Shown: positions 9,701 to 21,700 of the stretch, one piece after another
Layout of the letters: the number at the start of each line of letters is the position of its first letter
Position numbering within the stretch: the stretch's first letter is position 1
DNA from: Sphingomonas sp. YR710
GTDB taxonomy: Bacteria; Pseudomonadota; Alphaproteobacteria; Sphingomonadales; Sphingomonadaceae
DNA: 64,000 nt
Assembly: GCF_900101455.1 (NCBI RefSeq)
Contig: NZ_FMZJ01000002.1
Span: 310,001-374,000 of the forward strand
Direction: 5' to 3'
The notes under the pieces: generated by a model
Database searches by the model: none
Told to the model about the DNA's origin: nothing
The model's input: only the letters and a program-made list of their open reading frames with translations
Position numbers and translations under genes: made by a program

Positions 9701-12700
9701 CGATGGCCGGCGTCATGCCGACCGGGGGCGCTGGGCATGGCGGCGCCGTCACTGTGCAAGTCATTGGCGGCGCAATCACGATCGGCAGCGGACTGTTCGG
9801 ACACGCAACCGGCAACGGTGGCAATGGCCTTGCGGGCGGCGGAAGCGGAACGGGCGGAGCCGCCAATATTACAACCAACGGCGGCTCGATCGGTGTCATG
9901 GGCGGTGCGACCATCCGGGCCGATGGTTATGGCGGCAGTGGCAATGCGGAGGGCAGTGCCGACACATTTGCCGGCGGTCAGGGGACCGGTGGCCAGGCGA
10001 CGATCGAATCCGATGTCGGAACGATTACCATCCGCTCGCTCGCCAATGTCGAAGCCTATGGTCAGGGCGGCGCCGGATCGACCGGCGGCGCGGGTCAAGG
10101 CGGCAGCGCCCTCCTAAAAGCTGCGGGAGGCACGGTGAGCGTGACAGCGCCTCCGCAGGATTATTCGGGTTCGACGGGTGCCGTTGTCACCGCCGACGGT
10201 GTCGGCGGGGCCGGGCAGTCAACCCGACTCGGCATTGCCGGCGACGGTGGTGCGGCGACAGGCGGTGCAGCCGAGATCTCGGCGCGGACCGTTTCGGGCA
10301 GTAGCAGCACCATCACCATTCCGACGGCCTATGTCAGCGCGGTCGGTTTTGCCGGCACGGGCGGTAACGGATCGAACTCCGCCGGTGGCAATGGCGGCAT
10401 CGGCGCGGGCGGGTCGGTCTATATGCTGGCCGAAGTGGGCAGCGGACATCTCTCCGTCGGTACGACCTCGCTCTATGCCTACGGCCATGGCGGCACTGGC
10501 GGCTTCGGCGCCACTGGTGGCGCGGGCGGCGCCGGCATCGGCGGTGGCGTCAATGGGGGCGTCGTCAGCGGCCCCGCATCACAGACGACAACCGGGACAG
10601 CGAGCTTCGGCGATTATGCTGTTGCAGCCGGCGGGTTCGGCGGGAACGGCGGCGATGCCAGCGAAGGCGGTACCGGCGGCGCGGGCGGAACGGGCACCGG
10701 TGGGGGCGGCAACATCCTGTCGCGCGGTGGGACGGTTACCGCAGCCTCTCTCAATTATGCAAATTATGGTGTCGGCGGCGATGGCGGGTCCGGATCGACC
10801 AGCGGCGCTGGTGGCGCGGGGATCGGCGGCGAGTTCGCCGTCATCGCCTCGCCCCGCTTCCAGACCCAGACCGGTGGCACGCTGACGGTCAGCGGAGCCC
10901 TATATGGCGATGCTTCGGGCCTCGGCGGTGGCGGCAGCAGCGCGGGCGCGACGACCGCCGGCAGCTACACCGTCCAGGCTCTGACCAACAGTTCGCTGAC
11001 GGTCGACAGCGCGACGCTGATCAACTTTGGCGCGACGGTATCGGCACAAACCAGCCCGAGCGAAATCGGTGCCGTCGGCGGCACGCTGCATATCAACCAC
11101 GCGCTGTCCGCCGGAAGTGCCGGCGATATCGGCCTTTTCACCGACGCGAGCGGCGCGATCAGCATCGGCGGCGCTGCGTCAATCAGCGCGCGATCAATCG
11201 TCTATGGCGCCGCCAACACGGCACCCACGACGCCCGGGACTGTCCAGGCCGGCAGCTTCAATTTCTCGGTCTTCCAGAATTTCACCAACGCCTCGACCTT
11301 CATCACCCCTGCCGATTTCACGCTTTCGGTGCCAGGGTCGATCCTGGTCGGCGGTATCACCAGCAGCGCAGGCTTCGTATCGGTCACCGCAGGCACCAGC
11401 CTGACGGCGGGCACGGTCTCGGCCGCGACGTCCCTCGGCCTCACCGCCACGGCCGGCGATCTCCTGCTCGACAGCGGAACCGCCAGCAATGGCCATGCCT
11501 CGATCAGCGCATCCGGCAATATCGGTGGGCGTGCCAACGGGACGCGCACCGCCGTAACAGCAGCGGGCACCAATCATAATGTCGCAATCACTGCGGGCGG
11601 CCAAGCCTATCTCGGCAATGTCGCGGCAACCGGCAGCGCGACCGTGTCGGCCGCATCGATTGACATATCCTCGAGCGGCGTCAGCCTGACCAGCGCCACC
11701 GCGAGCAACGGAGCGCTCTCGCTCGTCGCCACCAGCGGCGATGTCCTCGTCGACTCAGCCGCGGCGACGAACGGAAATACGACGTTGACCGCATCCGGCA
11801 ACGTCAAGGGACGCACCAGCAATTCGCGCGCGAACGTCTCGGCAACGGGATCGAACCGCGACGTTGCTATCACCGCGACCGGCGGGCAGGCCTACCTGGC
11901 GTCGGTTTCGGCGACGGGCAGCGCGACGATAACCGGCGCCTCGGTCGATGTTTCGTCCTCAAGCATCAGCCTGACGAGCGCGACGTCCACCAATGGTGCG
12001 CTCAACCTCGCCGCCACCGACGGCGACCTGCTCATCGATACGGCAGCGGCGACGGGCGGCAACGCGACCTTGACCTCGGTGGGCAATCTCACCGGCCGCA
12101 CCAGCAACGGCCGGGCGGCAATCTCGGCCGCGGGCACCAGCCGCAATGTTTCGATCACGACCAGCCTGATCGGCTATCTGGGCACGGTCAGCGCGACAGG
12201 AACGGCCGACGTCACGGCGGGATCGCTGGATGTTTCTTCAGCCGGCATCAGTCTGAACAGTGCGACCGCGACAAACGGGTCGCTCCAGCTCACGGCCACG
12301 AGCGGCCAATTGCTGGTCGACAGCATATCGGCCACCAACGGCGATGTAACGCTGAGCGCGCTCAGCGACATCTTCGGCCGCACGAGCGCCGGCCGCACGA
12401 CAATCACCGTCAGCGGGACCGGCCAGAATATCGGCGCCACCGCCGGCGGCCTGATCTATCTCGGCAGCGTCACCGCGCCCGGCGCCGTGAGCTTCACCGG
12501 CGGGTCCGTCGATATTTCGTCGTCGAGCGTGAGCATCGATTCCGCGACGGCGACCAACGGCGTCGTGTCGCTGGTCGCGACCGGCGGCGACGTCCTCGTC
12601 GATTCGGTCTCCGCGACCAACGGCAATGCCACGCTGACCGCATCCGGCAACGTTACCGGACGGGCCGGCGGCGGACGAACCGCGGTGACGACCGCCGGCA

Positions 12701-15700
12701 CCAGCCGGAACATCGCGATCACGGCGACGTCGGGGCAAGCCTTCCTCGGCACGATATCGGCAACCGGCACGGCAACGGTTACCGGCGCGTCGGTCGATGT
12801 GTCGTCGAGCGCCGTCCACCTGACTAGCGCGACTGCTACCAGTGGCACCCTATCGCTCACCGCGACATCGGGCGCGATCTCGACCGGCGCGCTGGCCGCC
12901 ACGCAGAACGCAACCCTGAATGCGGCAACCGACATCACCACCAGCACGATCGTCGCCGGTGATTCGGTGTTCGGACAGGCCGGCGGCAATATCACCACCA
13001 CCAATCTGACCGCAGGCCGCACCAACCCCTCGCAATCGAGCAACGCGATCTATGCGATCTCGCTGAGCGGCGCCAATTCGGTCAGCACGGGTACGTTGAG
13101 CGCGAAAGGCGACATCCGTCTGGTCGCCACCAGTGGGAGCCTCAACGTCGGCAATCTCACCGCCGATCTCAACCTGCTCGCGCTGGCGGGGCAGAATCTG
13201 ACGTTCGGGTCGATCACGACCTCTGCCACAGGATCGACGCTGATCGGCAGCAGCAGCATGGATTCGCAATTCCCGCTGCCGCTCGACAAGTTTGCGATGC
13301 AGGCCGTCACCCCCGATCCGGCTGCCGGCGTGATCCAGATCAACGGCGCGGTAAGCACCGGTCTGGCATTTCGCGCAGCTTCGACCGGCGATTTCACGTC
13401 GGTGGGGATCTCGACGAATAGCGGTCTGCTGGATGTCGCAACCGGCGGCGCCTTTTCGGCTACGACATTGTCGGGTTCGACGGCAGCTACGATCACGGCT
13501 GCTTCGACCCTGTCAGCGACCAGCATCACCGGGCCGACCCTGGCAACCCTCACCTCCGGCGGTGCAATGTCGCTGGGAACCGTATCGATCTCATCGAGCG
13601 GGAACTTCACCTCGAACAGCGACATAACGCTGGGAACGGTCAGCGCCAGCGCAATCAATATCCAGGCGGATAACGGCATCACCCTGACAAGCGCCAGCGC
13701 GTCGGGCGGATCGCTGATGCTGTCGGCCGGCAATGGCGACGTGCTGGCCAATTCGCTGTCGGCGACGAACGGCAGCACGACCATTATCGCTTCCGGTAAT
13801 ATCAAGGGCCGCACCAACGGCACCCGTACCGCCGTGACATCGACCGGCGTGGGGAATAATCTCTATGTCGAGGCGACCGGGGGCCAAGCCTTCCTGGGCA
13901 ACGTTTCCGCCGTTGGCACGGCAAATGTTGTGGGTCAGTCGGTCGACGTGCAATCGACCGGCGTCAGCCTGACCAGTGCGACCGCCACCGCCGGTGCGCT
14001 CAGCCTGGTCGCAACGACCGGCGCCGTGCTGGTCAACAGCGCGACAGCGACCGATGGCAGCATAACCGTCATGGCCGCGACCAACGTCAAGGGCCGCACG
14101 GCGAGCTCGCGCGCGTCGCTCACGGCTACCGGCACCAGCCAGAGCGTCGCGGTCACGGCAACCGGCGGCCAGGCGTTCCTCGCCACCGTGGCCGCAACGG
14201 GAACGGCAACGGTCACCGGCGCGTCGGTCGATGTGGCCTCGACCGGTGTCAGCCTGACCAGCGCAACTGCGACCAATGGCGCGCTTTCGCTCGTTGCCAC
14301 CAGCGGCGATGTCCTGGTCGACAGCGTTTCGGCAACCAATGGCAATGCGACGGTTACCGCCTCCGCCAATGTTGGTGGACGCACCGGTGGCCGCACCGAC
14401 GTGACGACAGCAGGCACGAATCGCAACCTGACGGTCACCGCCACCGGCGGGCTCGCCTATCTCGGTAATATCTCCGCAACAGGCACGGCATCGGTAAGTG
14501 GCCATTCGGTGGATGTGTCGGCGGCGAATGTAAGCCTTACCAGCGCGACCGTCACCAACGGCAACCTGTCTCTGGTCGCCACCAGCGGCGACGTACTCCT
14601 CGATACAGGATCGGCTGCCAATGGTAACGCGACCTTGCTTGCCGCAGGCAATGTCCAGGGCCGTACCACCAGTGGCCGCACTGCGCTGAGCACGACCGGT
14701 ACCAGTCGCGATATCTCAATTACGGCAACCGGTGGACAAGCCTTTCTCGGTGCAATTTCGGCGACCGGCAACGCGACCGTCACCGGTTCATCGGTCGATG
14801 TCGCGTCAACCGGTGTCAGCCTGACCGGCGCGACAGCGACCAATGGCGCTCTCTCGCTGGTCGCCACGAGCGGCGACGTGCTCGTCGACACCGCTTCGTC
14901 AACCAATGGCAATGCAACGATCACCGCGTTCAACGCCGTCAAGGGACGTGTGAACGGCGCGCGTGCCGCGATCTCCGCCGCGGGTACCAACCGCAACGTG
15001 GCGATCACCGCCACCAACGGACAGGCATTCCTCGGCGCCGTCTCCGCCACGGGTAATGCCGATGTCACCGGTTCGTCGGTCGATGTCTCATCGTCCGGAG
15101 TCAGCCTGACCAGCGCCACCGCGACCAACGGCGCGCTCTCACTCGTCGCCACCAGCGGCGATGTCCTCGTCGATACCGCATCGGCAACGGGTGGCGACGC
15201 CACCCTCACCGCGTTCAGCAACGTCAAGGGTCGCACCAGCGCCGGCCGCGCGGCGATCTCGGCGAACAATATCGCCGTCACCGCCACCAACGGCGTCGCC
15301 TTCCTCGGCGCGGTCTCCGCGCCCGGCAGCGCAACCGTCACCGGTTCGTCGGTCGATGTTTCTGCGGCCGGCATCAGCCTCGACAGCGCAACCGCGACCA
15401 ACGGCGCACTCTCGCTGGTCGCCACCAGCGGCGACGTCCTTGTCGACACCGCCTCCGCCACCAACGGCAATGCGACGATCTCCGCGTTCAACACCGTCAA
15501 GGGCCGCACCAGCAACGGACGCGCCACTGTCTCCGCCGCCGGCACCAGCCGCAACGTCGCGATCACCGCCACCAACGGACAGGCATTCCTCGGCGCCATC
15601 ACCGCCACGGGTAATGCCGATGTCACCGGTTCGTCGGTCGATGTCTCATCGTCCGGAGTCAGCCTGACCAGCGCCACCGCGACCAATGGTTCGCTCTCGC

Positions 15701-18700
15701 TGGTCGCCACCAGCGGCGATGTCCTCGTCGATACCGCATCGGCAACGGGTGGCGACGCCACCCTCACCGCGTTCAGCAACGTCAAGGGCCGCACCAGCGC
15801 CGGCCGCGCGGCGATCTCGGCGAACAATATCGCCGTCACCGCCACCAACGGCGTCGCCTTCCTCGGCGCGGTGTCCGCGCCCGGCAGCGCAACCGTCACC
15901 GGTTCGTCGGTCGATGTCTCGGCCGCCGGCATCAGCCTCGACAGCGCGACCGCAACCAACGGCGCGCTCTCGCTGGTCGCCACGAGCGGCGACGTCCTCG
16001 TCGACACCGCCTCCGCCACCAATGGCAATGCGACGATCTCCGCGTTCAACACCGTCAAGGGTCGCACAAGCAACGGACGCGCCACTGTCTCCGCCGCCGG
16101 CACCAGCCGCAACGTCGCGATCACCGCCACCAACGGACAGGCATTCCTCGGCGCGGTCTCCGCCACCGGCACCGCCGATGTTACCGGTTCGTCGGTCGAT
16201 GTGCAGTCAAATGCCGTGAACTTGACGAGTGCAACATCGACCAGCGGCGATGTTCTGCTGGTTTCGACAAGTGGGTCGATTGCCGCAGGTACGATCAACG
16301 CGGCAGAAAACGCCCTCTTCACGACGGCCGTCAACGCCGTCCTGGGCTCTGTGGTGGCTGGTAACAATATCAACACCCAGGCCAATGGCGGCAACATCAC
16401 CCTCAACAGCGCCAGCGCCGGGCGGATCAATCCGTCGAACGCCAACGGCGCAACCTACAATATCGTGTTGGGCGCGACCGGTTCGATCTCAACCGGAACG
16501 CTCGACGCCAAGGGTACCGGTTCGCTCCGCTCAAACACCGGCAGCATCGCGACGGGCAACGTCGCAACCGATCGCAACCTCATCATATTCGCGCGCCAGG
16601 ATGTGACACTGGGCTCGGTCACCACCGGAAGCGGCGCGAACGGAATTTACATCGCTAATAGCAGCATGTTGCCCACTCCGCAGGGCGTGCCGCTCTTCAC
16701 GATCGCGCCTGTTCGCGTGGCCGGTGCGATCACGATCAACGGCGCGGTTTCCACCGGTCTGATCGGCGCCGCCGCGACCGGGGCGCTCACCACGCAGGCC
16801 ATCACCGCCTCGTCGAACATCAATCTCGATGCGGGCGGCGCGATGAACACCGGCGCTTTGACCGCCGGAGGTAACATCAACCTGAACGGCGACGCCGCCA
16901 TCACGACGGGCGCGCTGACCGCTGGCGACTCGATCGCCATCGGCGCGAACGGCCAATTGACGATAGCCAGCGCAAGCGCCGGCCGGGTCAATCCTTCGGC
17001 CGCACAAGGCGCCGAATATAAGATCAAGGTCCGCGGCGACGCCGGTCTCACCCTGGGCGCGTCGACCGCCAAGGGCCTGATCGGCCTTCTCTCCACCAAC
17101 GGCAGCGTATCGGCCGCCGATGCCATCTCCGATGACAGCGTCATCGTGCTTGCCGGCCAGAACGTGAACCTGGCTTCGGTTACGACCGGAACCGCCCTTG
17201 GCAGCGGCTTCTATGTCGCCAACAGCAGCATGTACTCCCCGATCCAGAATCAGGATAACGGCAAGGCGCTCCTGTTCGCGCAGACCCCGGTGCGCATCGG
17301 TGGCGCGCTCAATCTGAGCGGATCGGTTTCGGCCGGCCTGGTCTCGGTTGCCGCTGCGGGCAATCTGACCGGCGGCGCCATCACCGCCTCGGGGACGCTC
17401 TTTGCCGATATCGGCGGCGCGACCAGCCTCTCCGGCGCCTTGTCGGCCGGCCAGGCGACGATCAACACCGGCGGCGCGCTGACAGCAACCACCGTGACGT
17501 CGCCCGGGAGCATCCTGTTCACCAGTGGCGGAACGGCCACTCTGGCCTCGCTGACCGGTGCCAGCGCGGCATTGACCGCCAGCGGGACGATTACGGCGAC
17601 GAGCGCCACAACGACTGCGGGCGCCCTGTCGCTGGTCTCGACCGGTGGCGATATCCTGGTCGACGCAGCTTCGGCGACGGGCGGCGACGCCACCCTGACC
17701 GCTTTCAACAATGTCAGGGGCCGCATCAACGGCGGCCGCACCGCGATCGACGCGAGCAACGTTGCGGTAACCGCCACCAACGGGGTCGCCTTCCTCGGCG
17801 CTGTATCCGCGCCGGGCAGCGCAACCATTGCCGGCTCGGCGGTCGATGTCCTGGCAGGCGGCGTCAGTCTGACTAGTGCGACTGCGACCAACGGATCGCT
17901 CTCGCTCGTTGCCTCCAGCGGCGACGTGCTCGTGGACACCGCATCGTCAACCAATGGCGATGCGACGATCACTGCGCTCAACAACGTCAAGGGCCGGGTG
18001 AGCGGCAGTCGAGCCAGCGTCTCGGCCGCCGGCACCACCCGCAACGTCGTGATCACCGCCACCAACGGCCAGGCCTTCCTCGGGGCCGTTTCCGCCACCG
18101 GCAGTGCCAATGTCACGGGTTCGACCATCGATGTCGCCTCGGCCGGCGTCAGCCTGACCAGCGCCATCACTACCAACGGCCCGCTCTCGCTCGTCGCCAC
18201 CGATGGCGATGTTCTGGTCGATACCGCTTCGGCAGCCAATGGTGCCGCGAACCTGACGGCGCTGAACAACGTCAGGGGTCGTACCAGCGGCGGGCGTGCC
18301 GCGGTTGGCGCCAGTGGCACCAACCGCAACGTCGTTATCACCGCAACCAACGGCCAGGCATTCCTGGGTGCGGTTGCCGCCACGGGCACGGCGAATGTCA
18401 CCGCCGGCTCGATCGACGTCCTTTCGAACAGCGTCAATTTGACCGGCGCGACCGCCACCAGCGGATCGCTGGCACTGGTTGCCAGCAGCGGCGGGCTGAC
18501 CCTCGGATCGGGTAATGCGGCAACATCGGCCACGATCAGCAAGCAGGGCAGCACCGGCATCCTGCAGATATCGAATCTGACCAGCGGCGGCAGTTCGACG
18601 CTGGTCTCATCAACCGATGCCACGCTCGGCCCGATCGTGGCTGGCGATGCAATCAACGTTCAGGTGCTCGGCAATGTCTCGCTGGTCAGCGGTAGCGCCG

Positions 18701-21700
18701 GCCGGGTGAACCCGTCGACCTCGCCGAACGCCAATTTTGGCATCTTCGTCCGCGGCGGCAATTCTGTGTCCACCGGCAACCTCAATGCCAAGGGCGGAAT
18801 CCGACTGATCGCGAACAGCGGTAATATCGGTGCGGGCGACATCCTCACCGACCGCGGCTTCGTTGCCCTCGCCGGCCAGAATGTGACGACCGGCGGGATC
18901 ACCACCAGCACAACTGCCGGCGGCGTTTACATCGGCAACAGCAGCATGGCGCAGCTGCCGAACACGACCCTGTTCGCTTCCGATCCGATCCGCGTTGGTG
19001 GTAATATCCTGATCAATGGGCCGGTGACGACGACCGCCTTCCAAGCCGCCGCCGCAGGGACGCTGACCTCCCAGGCGATCACATCGGGTTCGAATCTCTA
19101 TGCCGATGCCGGCGGCGCTATCGCGACAGGCGCGATCCTGGCCGCATCCAACATCGATATCACCGGCAACGGCGCGATCACCATCAACAGCCTGACCGCA
19201 GGCGATTCGATCGACATGGGCGGCGATGGTATCGTTGCGATCGGCAACGCCAGCGCCGGGCGAGTCAATCCATCGAGCGCAACCGGCGCCGGCTATCAGC
19301 TCACGATCAGGGGGGATGGCGGCCTGACGACTGGCGATGTTTCGGCCAAGGGCCTGATCGGGTTGCTCGCGTCAAACGGCAGCATCACCAGCGGCAGTCT
19401 GACATCGGACAGCAACGTGGTCATCTTCGCTGCAAACAATGCCAATCTCGGCGCGGTGACTACCGGTTCAGCGAGCGGCACCGGCTTCTATGTTGCCAAC
19501 AGCAGCATGTATCCGCTCGTGAAAAATGCGACCAGTCCGTTGCAATTGTTCTCGATGGATCCGGTCGCGATCGGCGGCGCTTTATCCATCAACGGGCCGG
19601 TCTCGGCCGGCTTCGTCAAGGCCGCCGCCACCGGCGCGCTGACAGCCGGCGCAATCACCGCCACCGGCGATGTCATTGCGACCGCAGGCGGGGCGGTAAC
19701 CGCTGGTCCGATCACGACCCTTCAGACGATCAAGATCAGCGGATCGACTGACACGCTTGACGCGCTTGTCGCCGGCAACCGGATCACGATCAGTGGCAGC
19801 GGCAATGTCACCATCGCCAGCGCCAGCGCGGGTCGAGTCAACCCATCGACCGTCACCGGGGCCGATTATCAGATCGGCATCCGCACCGACGGCTTGCTGA
19901 CGCTCGGTTCGGCAACCGCAGCCGGCAGCATCGGCTTGCTGTCGACCGCCGGCAGCATTGCCGCCGGCAATGTAACGAGCGACAAGAGTGTCGTGCTGCT
20001 GACCGCGAACAATGCCAGCCTGGGGACGGTTACCGCCGGGGGCGGGCAAGACGGTCTCTATATCGCCAATGCCAGCATGTATCCCATCGTGGCCGCCAAT
20101 CTCGATCCGTCGCTCCTCTTTGCCAAAGCGCCGGTGCGAACGGGCGGATCGATCACGATCACCGGCCCCGTCTCAGGCGGCAGGGCCACGCTGGCGGCCG
20201 GCACCGCGCTGATAACGAACAGCTTCACGACATCCGACTATACAACGCTCGATAGCGGCGGAGCCCTGACCGTAGCGTCAATCGCTGCCGGTCAGAGCAT
20301 CAACCTGACCAGCGACGCGGCCGCGACATTGGGGGCCCTGATCGCCGGGAATCGGATCACGGTCCAGGCGACCGATGCCACGATCACCAGCGCCAGCGCG
20401 GGCCGGGTCAATCCGTCGACCGTAACCGGCGCCGCATACACCATCGGCCTGTCTGCGAAGAATTCGCTGTCGATCGGTGCGCTCGATGCCAAGGGCGTGA
20501 TCGGCGTGCTGGCGACCAATGGCAATGCCACGACCGGCGCCATCACGACCGATCAAAGCGCGTTCCTGTTCGCCGGAAACAATGTGCGAATGGCATCGGC
20601 AGCCACGGGCACCGGCAGCAGAGGCCTCTACATCGCCAACAGCAGCATGTATGGTCAGTTCTCGCAATCATCGATCAGTGCCTTCCAGGCGACGACGCCA
20701 GCGCGGGTCGGCGGGACCATCACCATCGACGGCGCGGTTACGGGCGGCTTCCTGAAAGGCGCATCGACTGGGAATTTTGCGGCAACCGCGATCAATACGA
20801 CAAGTTCGAGCTATATCGATGCCGGCGGGACGCTGAGCGCTACCGATATCACCGCGACCGGCAATATCACATTGTTGAGCGGTGGCGCCGCGACATTGGC
20901 GACGATCACAGCCGGCCAGGCCGCCAATTTGACCGCCGACGGCAATATCGCGCTGACCAGCGCCGCGACCAACGGAGCACTGACCCTGGTATCGTCCGGT
21001 GGCAGCATCGCCGTCGATACCGCGCTGGCGACCAATGGTTCCGCCACGATCACAGCCGCGCAGGCGATCGGCGGCAACACCGCAGGCGGCCGTAGTTCGG
21101 TTTCGAGCACCGGCGGAAATGTCGCGATCACTGCCACGAGCGGCCAGGCACTGCTTGGAACGGTATCAGGGTCCGGGAACGCGACAGTGATCGCCGGATC
21201 GGTCGACATTGCTGCGAGCAGCATCAGCCTGACCAGCGCAAGCGCCACCAATGGCGCACTCTCGCTGGTGGCGACCAACGGCAGCGTGCTCATCGATTCG
21301 GCATCGGCGGCCAACGGCAACGCTGCAATATCGGCGACGAACAGCGTGCAGGGTCGGACAAGCAATGGCCGCTCCGCAATCACAGCCACCGGCAGCAATG
21401 CGAATGTGATGGTGATCGCGACGGGCGGGCAAGCCCTTCTCGGGGCCATTTCCGCGACCGGCAGCGCCAACATCACCGGCGCATCGGTGAATGTCTCCTC
21501 CGGCAATATCAGTCTGACGAATGCAACGGCTACCAACGGCGCGCTCAGCCTGACGGCGACTAACGGCAATATTCTGATCGACAGCGCCGCATCGGCCGGT
21601 GGCAACGCGACGCTGACGGCGTCCAACGCCGTGATCGGCCGCACAAACGGCGGGCGGGCTTCGATTGCCGCAACCGGCGCCAATCGGAATGTCACCGTCT

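Noticed and set aside
14457-16445. A 662-codon open frame on the minus strand inside tpsA, and similar ones (for example 17250-18656 and 22153-23919)
   Set aside because: They mirror the repetitive codon pattern of tpsA, show low-complexity Ala/Val/Thr or Arg-rich translations and have no domain features or ribosome-binding sites.
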